Source of the DNA: Sabellastarte sp. h YS-2021
Taxonomy: Eukaryota > Annelida > Polychaeta > Sabellida > Sabellidae
NCBI GenBank assembly: GCA_964017235.1
Contig: OZ024931.1
Coordinates: 124,073,530-124,137,529, forward strand
Direction of reading: 5' to 3'
DNA: 64,000 bases
Of the stretch, positions 12,501-24,500 are shown piece after piece. Numbering within the stretch: position 1 is the first letter of the stretch; each line of letters starts with the position of its first letter. The notes beneath the pieces are model-generated. The model saw nothing but the letters and a program-made list of their open reading frames with translations. It had not been told where the DNA came from and ran no database searches. The position numbers were made by a program, and so were the translations under genes.

Positions 12501-15500
12501 CCTTGGGTTCGAGTCATTTCCACAAGTAAAGAACTGTTATAATTCAAATTATTTGGATAATTCTAATTCTAATTGGACTTTTGTAGTGCTTAATCTCCCC
12601 TATTCAAAGGGGACTCTAAGGTGCAACAAAAACAGTCAACCAATTTAAAACAGTCAACTAATTTAAAAGTCAACCAATTTAAATTTATCCCAGTTCAAAC
12701 TAATTTGAATATTGCTAGTTGGAGAAAATACTGGGTGGATTATTCTGACCAGCAGTTGCCGGATCTGATTTGAATTTGGATTCTCTCAGAACTTGACAGA
12801 TCCAGAGATTTGCAGAGTACTCTCGTGAATCATGCTTCAGCTCGGTTGTACCCAGATCATGTTGATAACTAAAAAAAATGTTGATATTACATTCAGGAGG
12901 AAGTTGGTTTTTGAGCTATGCTGGACCCTTTAGATACCAAATCTTTCATATCGTACATATTTCTCCATTTATGACTAGGGAGAAGTTGGATTCGAACTCT
13001 AGAAGAACCATTATGGATCTGAGTTTTCCAAAAGGTTTATCCATTAATGATGGAGTTCTCAAGGACACATACTTGAGTACTGATTTTCAAATGCATTGTC
13101 CATCAGTTAATTCAATTATACAAACTTTGAATGATATAGGCCTTTTGGCTCACATTTTTTAAGCTTTTACAGATCATTTTTTTTGTCTCCGGACTTTGAT
13201 GAAATTTACCTGTGCATTCTGAATTTCCCTCTCTTGCTCTCCAATAGCAAAAAGGACACATGTCCTTCTGCCTTTTTCCCATACATATGTCCTTCTTGCA
13301 TTGGACTTTCAGAAATTGTGGCACAGAGTGATGACTATTTGTCTGCTCACTGAAATAAGCGGCAATGGTCTATGTTACTACTTGGATGGGTGACTGTCTC
13401 AGTCTGGGACCAGCTGTGGGATGCATCTAAGTTTGAATCTGTCATGAGACTTTCGTAAATTCTAGTGCACTACTTGTGTCTTTGATGGCTTTGCGCTTGT
13501 GCTAGGGGACCAAAACACCTTTTGGTCTTGTGAAAGTGGATATTAGCCAAACTTCTGGGCATATGCAGATAGATCCAGGGGACATTGATCTCTTAGGACT
13601 ACATCAGAAGGGAAAGCTCTATCTGGATCTGTCACTCCCATTGGCCTTTCGCTTGGGTGTTTTTTTCTTTATTAAGGTAACATACGCAGTTAGGATCATT
13701 ATGAATAAGAATGGTCATAATGCACTCTTAAATTACATAGATGATCTTATCTATTGCGGCTTGCCCTCCACTATTTCTCGTTCTTATCAGTTTCTTCTTG
13801 ATCTGCTCCAGGAACTAGGACTATATATCAGTAATATGAAACTTTGTCCACCTAGGTCGTATGCCTGGGTATATTATTCAACACCATTAATAGAACTATG
13901 TCAATTCCTGATAGTAAGTTACAGGAAATTTGCAAAGTATGTGATAGTTGTTCGGATAAGAGAATGGTAACCAAAAATGACTTACAGTCTTTACTAGGTC
14001 TGTTGTTATATATCACAAAATGTGTGAAACTGGCCAGATATTTTCTTAACCGGATGTTACAGCTGTTGAGAGATAACACTGATAACCATCGTGTCTTATT
14101 AACAGAGGAGTGTTTAAAATGGTTTCAGATTTTTCTCAGACTCTTACAGACTCTGCTGTTTAAAATGGTTTCAGGTTTTTCTCAGACTCTTACAGACTCT
14201 GCTGTCAGAAAGCACCTATGAGTGTCTCTGTATTGTTAGGTCTTTCCAGGTCCCTTACCTTCCACGATTTTTGCAGAGGTGGGGCCTCTTGGGCCTTCAG
14301 AAGGGGTGTTCCTGTTCAAGATATTCAGACCCAAGGGACCTGGACCTCCAATTTCGTTTGGAGGTACATTACACTGCCCCCTTCTCATTCTTCTCAAGTG
14401 TCTCATGCTTTCAAGTCTCACCTGTATGCCTGACCTCGTCTCCCTACCTCTACTGACCTCTCCCTCCCTACCTCTCCCTCCCTACTGTCTCCCTACCTCT
14501 ACTGAGTGTTTGGGGCCATGTCTTACATTAGCATTCATTTATAACTGGTTTTACACCCCTTCACTCCTTTGTGAGCTTATAACCTTTTGAATTTTACTAT
14601 CTATCAATTTAACCTCATTTTTAGCTAACCCCTTTTGACCTGTTACTTGGGTCTTGGAATTGTGACCTTATTTTTAGTTATGACCTTTCTTGTTGTAACT
14701 CACAATTCCTTGGGAATTTTATTTATCCACTTAACTCTGGGGGTCAAAGTTAGTCATCTGTAGGTTACCTCCACCTTGACCTTGACTAATTCAAACTGTG
14801 ACTTTTAGAGGTATTGTTTTTACCTGTCACTCGGGTTTTAAAATTGTCACCTTACTTGGTAGATTCTTACCTTCTAATATTTCACCTTAACCAATCATCA
14901 TTATTACGTGACAATTTGACCTTGGTGGTCAACATTATTTATATTTTGGGTCATTGGGATTTTGGGGTGGAAATATAGATGCATGATTCATAATGTCACC
15001 TTCTATCAAAGTTATTTTTCGATGTATTTCATTATGTCTTCATTTCATGTGCTTGTTGTATGATAATGTATTTACAATAAATTTAGTAGCCACATTTATT
15101 CTTGTATGATTAACATATATAATCCCATTGCTTGCTTACTGAGGGTACAGGGACTGAGAAAATATAAATGAACCACAAAATAATGAACATGTTGATAAAT
15201 AAACAGAATCGTTATTTATCACAGATATTTTGGAAAAGAAATCTAGAAATAGGACGCATTGGCATGCGTAATGTCTACCCAAAGGGATCCAGCAGGCAAT
15301 AGGATATCAAAAAGAAATCAAAAAGACACTGGGCAAGACATCAGAAACTGATGCTTATTTGAAATTCGAAATGACATCATATGTTAAATGTCAAATAGAT
15401 CTTTAGTAGCCTAGTCTATTTGACATCTCCAAAAGCCATAAAAATGACATCTAGTAGCCGATATAAATTTGATAACAGCATAAGACATCAATATGATCAC

Positions 15501-18500
15501 CCAATTTGGACTGACATCGTGTCTATATGACATCAGAAACTGACATCAATTTGATGTACTGATTTAAAAATCTGATTGACATCATTTCACAAGTGCTGAA
15601 ACAAATTTTCAATAATAAAAATTTTGGTTAATAACATTTTGTTTTCACAGTTAATATCACATTACGTTGCTTTAACTACCATTTATGTACACTTACCCGA
15701 CACAGCTTTAAGTGATTTCCATGTACTATAAAGATTATTCCATGGGAGAAAATGATTAATGTTCTGTGGCAACCAGTTCAAAAATTTATACTATTTGTAA
15801 AGATACAAATTATGGGTACAAAAGTTTGAATATTAGAAGACCTTTTTCTGAACTTTTATCTTTATTTATTCAATCTTTGGCTTGGTTGCAAACACTAAAG
15901 TATACATTTGTTTACAAATCAACATATTACTTGTAAATTTTTGCTGTCACACAGCATTTTAGTTACAATTTTAAACATAATTGTTTTGTCTGTACCAAAA
16001 CTTAATTATTTTTGTCAAAGCAACATCACAGAGACTAGAGGCCAAGTTAGTTAGTAGGTTCAGCATCTAATCACAGGTTGTCACCTCTGCCTAGGTTTGC
16101 CCCTACTCATGTGAAAAAGCTGAGGGCCTGTCCTAATATCACCCTGGCTGGTGTACAGGATGTAAAATCTAACTTTGACTTAACACAGACTAGATAAATT
16201 ATTCAGACTTAAATATCACTTAGACATCCATACGATGCATTTGTAATATTCCTAAAAATGATATAATTTTATAGAATACTGATGTTAATCTGATCTCAAA
16301 TGATATGATGATACTCCACTTGAAATGTTTTAACAAAGTGACATCATATTAATATCACTAAAATGTCAGAAACAATGCCCGAGTAGAATATCAGGTCACA
16401 TCATATTATTTGAACATCATATTTTCATCATTTGACATGACTACAAAAAGTCATGTTGGGATGGTGTCAATTTTATGCCATTGAATAGGATAATACAATC
16501 ACATTGGGTCTGGTTATCATTTTGTCATCTAGTTGATATTGTAGGTATGTTATTGACATAAAGTCATGTCATGTCACATAAACTGGATGTCAGATTTGTG
16601 TCAGATGACGTGACCACCTTAAATCATGTCCGAGTGATAGTTACTTGATGTCATATACTAACATGACCAAAACATGATGTCAAGAATTGGACCTGTGCCT
16701 GCTGGGGAGGTATGAGTTTTGTTTTAAAACTTGGACAAAACTGGCAAGAGTAGATTGCTGAAGATACCCTGTGGATGGAAAATTTTGACGAAATTACTCT
16801 ATCTCACACGGTAAAGGAGATAGAAGCAAATTTGTGTTTTCCATTTTGGCAAAAAATTCAAAATTCAAAATGACTGCCATTTTGGGGGGGAGATAATCCC
16901 TTTTTTCAAAATTGCAAAGAGTAGTTTGCTGAGATATTCTGTGGGTCAAAAGTTTCGACGAAATTACACTATCTTGCATGGTTAAGGAGATAGAAGCAAA
17001 TTTGTGTTTTTCCATTTTTGGCAAAAATTCAAAATGGCCGCCATTTTGGGGAAAAGGAAATTTTTTTGAAAATTGCCAAGACTACATGGCTTAGATACCT
17101 GGTGGGTCCAAAAATTTTGACAAAATCGCTATATCACAAAGCTATCATCAACTAAAAGCTATCCGGGCCAAACTATTGACCCAATTATCCTTCATATAAA
17201 TTTTTGTGAAGATAGAAATCATTGCTTTATTAAAATGTCCAGAAAAGTCAACTCAAAAAAGCATAATAGCTATATAGAACAGTTGCTATTACTCAGCTAG
17301 CTATAAAGGTATTATCACCAAAAGCAATCCCAAGCAAGCTACTGATCGAATAACCCTCCATCCCAAATTTTGTAAACATAGGTGAAATACTTTTCCTTCA
17401 AAATGCTTAAAATAAAAAAAACTACTCAAAGTAGCTATTACACAGTACGTTATATAGCTATTATCACTAAAACCAATCCCAAGCAAGCTATTGACCTAAC
17501 TATTACTCATACCAAATTTAGTAAAGATATGCAAAAGTATACAAAAGTAGCTAAGTAGCTATTACTCAGTTAGCTATAGAGCTATCTTCACCAAAAACAA
17601 TCCCATGCAAGCTATTAACCCAATAAATACCCATACCAATTTGGTAAAGATAGGATAAATACTTTTCCTTGAAATAACCGGAAACCAAGTGTGATGACCT
17701 ACGGCGGACGATGGACGGCGGAAAAAGCAAAAGTAATATGTCCACTCCCCAGTGGGGTGGCCATAACATTGTAAGGCTAATGAACCAGAAAATAGAATAG
17801 GTAGACATATTCTGATGGAAATTGCTGTTATTTGATGCTAAAATAGTATGGAGCAACACTGAATATACAATTGATTAAGACCTTGAAGTAATCAATACCC
17901 TTTATACAACAGCTCCATTAAGATATTTAAGAACCTTACTTTTGCAAGATATGTTTTCATCTGGAAACCATTGTCTATCAGACTGACACTCTTTGCTATT
18001 CTCAGTGGTGTTCAACTCATACCCAGCATCACAGGAATATTTCACTTGGACCTTATACTGTGTTTCCTCTGTTGTTATGTTTCCATGTTCTGGCACTTCA
18101 AGACTAGGACAGTGGATAACTGAAAATTCAGCAAAATGTTAATTAGCCAAGGGTAAAATGTGTTTACATTGTTAAATGCCAAGAATATTTGTTAGGCATG
18201 TCTTAGCATAGTATAATTTTAAAATTCTGTTAAACATGATTGTAGTTCAATTGTTTGTCAAAATGTCTCTGTGACATTGGACCAATATTAAAAAGGGGTT
18301 ATACTGGATAAAATGGAAGAACAATTCCTACTGGTGAGTGTACTAGGCTTCTTGCTTTGACTGTATGTAACTTTAGGGCAAAATACCTGGAAAACATTAT
18401 TTGGCATGACTGTGCAGACAAAGTAACAAATTCAAAGTAAACATTTGTTCTGGGTAGGGTTGTTATAAAAAACCTTTGACAGGATACAAATTCATCTGGT

Positions 18501-21500
18501 TACCATTGTCCACCAGACTGACACACTTTGCTAATCCAAGTGGTATTCAACTCATACCCAACACCACAGGAACAGTTCACCTGAATTAAGGATAGAATGT
18601 ATAACAGTTGTTACCCTTTGGAGAACATAAACATGCATATACAATGTTATTTTTTTCTATTACCCTTACTTTGACAAGCTATATCTTCATCTGGGAGCCA
18701 CTGTTTATTGGATTGGCATTCTTTGCTATTCTCAGTAGTGTTCAACTCATACCCAAAATCACATGAATAGTTCACTTGGACCTGGTATTGTGTTTCCTGT
18801 GTTGATATTTTTCCATATTCTGGCACACGAAGACTAGGACAGTGGATAACTGGAAATTTAAATAAACTTTAAATTACCTTTATCAACAGCAATTTAGTAT
18901 CCATTCTTCGAATTAGTTTTTTTACTTTATTATATAAATATTATGACAAAAACTCCTGTCAGTATAAATATAAAATTGGTACTTATTGATCTTTGTTGCA
19001 ACTGCAAATGCAACTGTGATATTCAAATAGTCAATATATACTTCATGTAATGTGCATCCAAGCATAAAAAAATTCAGGTGGTGTAAAGATTGTTTTCAAC
19101 ATTTTGCATAGGTCATATCACAGGAAGTACTTGTAAGGTTGGAAGAAAGTCATTCAACCCACTTAAATAAGATTTTGAACTATTAAATATTGAGCATCAG
19201 CAAGCAACAACCAATAAAAGCCAGGGCAGAAAGTCAACCCCATGATTTCAGAGATTGGAGGGAATTGTCTGAGCCACTGAGCCTGTTTTGCTAGTAGCTC
19301 AGCTATAGTATTATACATTGTTAATTTTAAGTCTCATTAGTTGAGTCATTGAAAAGTTTGGTGTTTTAAATTACTTAAATCTTTCTGGTTGTGGGTTCAA
19401 ACCCAGCTTGTAACAACCTGTAGTATTTACATATGGTCTATCCTAACATTATCTCAACTGTTGAAAATGAACAGAAAACACTAACTTTGACCACATGTGT
19501 GATGCTTGATCAGCAATGGGCGACTTTTAAAAATTATAAATGATAAAGGTCTGATAAAGGTCTGTGCTCACCAAGGTGGGCATTTCATCAACTAGCTCTC
19601 ACCCTCTCGTTGTGGTTTCGAATTCAGCTCATATGAGCACATGTAGTCACTGAGATTCTGTCCTGACATGATCTTTAGACTATTGAACAGGATTAAGAAC
19701 ATGACCTTTGAGTAACGTAAAGTGTTACTGTGATACTATGGTTAGGATGTTATAGAAATGTTAACCACATTATTCATGTATAACAGTTGTTACCCTTTTG
19801 GAAAACATAAACATGTATTTACATTGTTAATTTTTTCAATTAAGCTTACTTTGACAAGCTATAGCTTCATCTGGGAGCCACTGTCTATTGGATTGGCATT
19901 CTTTGCTATTCTCAGTAGTGTTCAACTCATAGCCATCATTACAGGCATAGTTCACTTGGACCTTGTACTGTGTTTCCTGTGTTGATATCTTTCCATATTC
20001 TGGCACTTCAAGACTAGGACAGTGGATAACTGAAAATTTATTTGAAAATATCATTTTATTATTATTAAATATTTTTGTCTTTTAAAATTTAAATAGACTC
20101 TCTTCAGCTTTTGTCAGGATATGTTCACCATTATTGTTTTAATGTATATTTTAAAATCATTATTTATGATATGTTCAAAGCATTTGTTTGTTTACAATAT
20201 GGTGTCTGATTTATAGGAAGTGATGCATAAAGCATATAGACATAACATAAATAGTTTGTTTCTTTTAAACATACTTTGGCAAGTTACATCTTCTTGAGGA
20301 AACCACTGTCCATCAGACCGACACACTTTGCTATTCTCAGTGCTGTTCAATTCATACCCCAAATCACAGGAATAGTTCACTTGGATCTGGTATTGTGTCT
20401 CCTGTGTTGATATATTTCCATACTCTGGCACTTCAAGACTAGGGCAGTGGATAACTAGAGAATCGATTAGAATGCTACTGAAATGGTACTCTAACATTTT
20501 ACAAATTCAGTAAACTTTGTGAAGCAATTAGGTGATGACAATTACTGAATTAATTGACTTTCGAAAAACATAATAATATTGCAGTAATTGTTGTCACAAA
20601 TAACTCTGAATGATTCAGTTTAAATCATCGTTTTTTAATAACATACACTTGTATCAGTGAATTCAGCTATTTATACAGCAGTGGCAATTTATTTTTGGTA
20701 TTTGTGTGCAAGAACAGCAGTGCATAATATACAAGCAATCAGTGCCTGTGAACAGGCTCTGTGTCAGCTGTGTGTTTTGATTTTCAGAGTAGAAGTAAAA
20801 AGAGAAAAGGACACATTGTACCCTGCAAATGATACTCAGAAGTAAAGTACCAAGTTAACTGTTGAGGTGTAAAAAGTACGTAGAAAACATATTAAATTAA
20901 AAAAAATACTGTCAATGCAATAGTTTTCAAGTTACATTTGATTTTCTTAACAGTGAGAAAGTCCAAGTAGGTTTTGCTCAGCTATGCAATGAACTACAGA
21001 TCTGCAATTTTACTATGGTATAGCTGATTCATAAGTGGCTGAATAACAAATTCAAACAAAATACTATAAATACAATAGTTGTTAAGTTATAACTGATTTA
21101 CTCAACAGTGATAACCTTAAAGTAGCTGTTACTCAGCTATGCGATGAGTTACAGGTCTGCAATTTCACTATGTTATAGAAGACTAAAAAGTAGCTGAATA
21201 ACATATTTAAAGAAAATACTAAAAATGCAATAGTTTTCAAGGTACAAATGATTTACAAATGAATAACATATTTAAAGAAAATACTAAAAATGCAATAGTT
21301 TTCAAGGTACAAATGATTTTCTCAACAGAGAAAAGCTGAAAGTAGCTTTTGCTCAGCTATACAATGAGATACATGTCTATAGCTAACCCAAAAGTAGATG
21401 AATAACATATTTAAACAAAACACTGCAAATGCAATAGTTTTCAAGTTACAGCTGATTTACTCATCAGTGAGAACCTGAAAATAGCTATTACTCAGCTATG

Positions 21501-24500
21501 CAATGAGCTACAGGTCTAACATTTTACTATGTCATAGCTGACCCAAAAGTAAGTAAATAACATATTGTATACACAATTCTCTAAATGCAATAGTCTTCAA
21601 GTTACAAGTGATTTTCCTCACAGAAATTACTAAAAAGTCAGAAAGTAGCCATTACTCACTTTTGCTATCAAAAAAGTAGCCGAATAACATATTTTAACAA
21701 AGTGCTCTATATGCAATACCTTTCAAGTTGTAAGTGATTTAGTGCATGATGTCTCCCAAAATTTCACTGGAAGTGGATTCCTCATTCCATCCATGTTGAG
21801 GATTGCTAAAAATTACTCTTATAGCTGCTCCAGTCATGTTTTTCCTCCTACTGTGAAACAGAGTGGGCTTATGCTATTACTTCTTATGTGTGGTGATGTT
21901 GCCATGAATCCTGGACCAGTTATGCTTGGCTCAGTGAATGTGAGGTTAATCCGAAATAAGGGCCCTCTTCTCCCTGATACAATTGCATCTCACGCCTTTG
22001 ATTTCCTCTGTCTCACAGAAACACACATTCGTACTGTATTATCCTCACATATATCAGTTCTATTAATAACTGGGCTTCAGGGGATTCCCCGTTAGCTCAG
22101 CTGGTTAAAGAGCTAGACTTGTGTTTATTTCTGTGTGTAATCAGAAGGCTGTGAGTTCGAGACACAGCAGAACCAATCAATAATTTCTCCCTTCCCAATA
22201 CATGGTGGAGATGCCTAAAGATCCGTCCCTCTCAAAGCCAAGCAAGTAAAGTGTAATAATGTAGTCATGTAAGACCTGAGGACAGGTCTTTCCTTGGAAG
22301 GGTGGTATGTAATATCCTCACATATATCAGTTCTATTAATACCTGGGCTTCCAGGGATTCCCCTTTAGCTCAGCTGGTTAAAGATCTAGACTTGTGTTTA
22401 TTTCTGTGTGTAAAGGCTGTGAGTTCGAGACACAGCAGAACCAATCAATAATTTCTCCCTTCCCAATACAGTACCACTGATTCTGATAGTTTCCTTTGTT
22501 CCCTCACCCCTGATGGGTTCTTATTGATACATGGGCCACGTTCAACAGGTATTGGTGGTGGTGTTGGTTTCTTCATTCTTGAATTACTTCATCTACGGTG
22601 ATTTCAATATACATGTTGATGAACCTTGCACTGATAGTTACAAATTGGAATCCCTGTTAGAATCATGTAATCTAACACAGTCAGTTAACAATATCACTCA
22701 TTTGCACGGTCATATCCTTGATCTCATTCTTTCCCCCAGTGATCAAGCTATGTGTGTACATGTTGATGTCTGTAAATTCATATCTGACCATGCAGTCATT
22801 AAATGTGCCATAGACTTCCTTCCTCTCTTGCTAACTGCCAAACAAGAATTTCCTATAGGAGGTACCATCGTATAAATATGTCCAACTTTGGGTCTGACTT
22901 TAAAGATATGCCTTTTGTGAAATGTCCAGCAAATTCTGTCTCACTGCTCTATGATCAGCACGTACATGACTTGAGTTGTATCCTTGATAGGCATGCTCCT
23001 CTTGGGTCCAGTCTGAAAACAAAACAGCGTGCTGACTGGCTGTCAGAGAGCTATCGCCTTGCGAAGTCACTCAGATGTCAATTTGAATGTGCTTGGCAAA
23101 AAGATAAAAGTCTATACAACAGGTGTCGTCTTTGGAGTCAAATTCCCTGGTGTAATCGTCTAGCCAACAGGGACAAGACAGTCTATTATAGGAAACTTAT
23201 CTCCGACAACAGCCATGACTCCAAGAAACTATGGCGGGAGTTACACAAAGTCCTACATAGATCCCAATGCACTACTTTGCCCACTTGTGAATCCTCAAAG
23301 TCATTGGCTGATTGTTTTGCTACATTTTTTCAAATAAAATCATGAAAATCCGTGAGAGTTTCCCCTCATCTGAGTCTTGTAACATGGTATATCCCCCCTT
23401 TGACCCTCCTACATTAACAGTCTTTACTCAAGTCACTCAAGATGAAATAAAATAATTAGTAAATTACCCACCAAATCATGCCTGTTGGACCCATTGCCCA
23501 CATTCTTAAATAAGGAATGTATTGACATCCTTCTTCCATCTATAGCCAAATTGGTTAATTGTTCGCTCCAGGAGGGACTAGTTCCAGATGGGTTCAAAAA
23601 AGCTGTAGTCACTCCACTTATAAAGAAGGCCTCGCTTCCTGTTGAGGATTTAAAAAACTACTGTCCAGTATCAGGACTTAGCTTCATTTCCAAACTGGTG
23701 GAACATGTAGTTGCTAAACAGCTAGTTGACCATATTCATCGACATGGCTTGGATAACCCATACCAGTCAGCATATAAGTCAGGTCACTCAATGGAAACGG
23801 CTCTGCTTTCCATCAAAAATGATATTCATTTGTCACTATCCCTGGGTGAAGCTACTGCCTTGGTACTTCTGGATCTCTCGGCCGCCTTTGATACTATTGA
23901 TCATTCCACTCTCCTCAGCTGTCTTCTGGATTGGTTCGGTATTGGTGGCTCTGCTCTCAAATGGTTCTCTTCCTATTTGACGGAATGTTTTCAATCTGTT
24001 AAGATTGGTTCTACCTTGTCTGATTTACAAAAATTGCTGTTTGGCATACCTCAGGGTTCTGTTCTGGGTCATCTGCTATTCTCTCTTTACACATCTCCCC
24101 TTAGTACTCTGATTGGTAAACACAAAGGCGTAAAATTTCATTTCTATTTCGACGATTCACAACTTTATGTCCATTTGTCACACATGAATGCCTCAGCTGC
24201 CTTTGATAAGTTGAATAGATGCCTTCAAGATGTTAAGGAATGGATGTTGACCAGCAAACTTAACTTAATCCAGATAAAACTGGGTTTATACTTTTTGGCT
24301 CCAAGAAACAGAGAGAAAGGTTAAATGTATGTTTCCCAATTGATAACCCCCTTCACCCCACCAAGTCAGTCAGGAACCTGGGTGTGTGGTTTGACTATAA
24401 TTTTTCTTTCTCTAAACACATCCAGAATGTTTGTAAAAGTTGCTTTATTCAAATGAGGGATTTTAGAAATATTAGACAGTTTTCTTGACTCATGATGCAA

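Larger units (their letters stand above)
11436..14433 (+). mobile_element. Degenerate DIRS-type (tyrosine recombinase) retroelement
   Basis: Remnants appear in the order expected for DIRS elements: a gag-like part, reverse transcriptase, RNase H start and tyrosine recombinase end, all on the plus strand. Frames are broken many times, the part between RNase H and the recombinase is deleted, and foreign pieces have been inserted. The characteristic terminal repeats could not be located with confidence. Confidence 0.75.

Noticed and set aside
13350-13420. 5S rRNA gene
   Set aside because: Only the internal part is similar; the 5' half and 3' end are missing and the segment lies inside a split DIRS frame.
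22089-22440. Two sequences resembling tRNA genes (box A and box B present)
   Set aside because: Stems do not pair as a tRNA cloverleaf, the copies are within a repeated SINE cassette inside a LINE, and the anticodon region is expanded.
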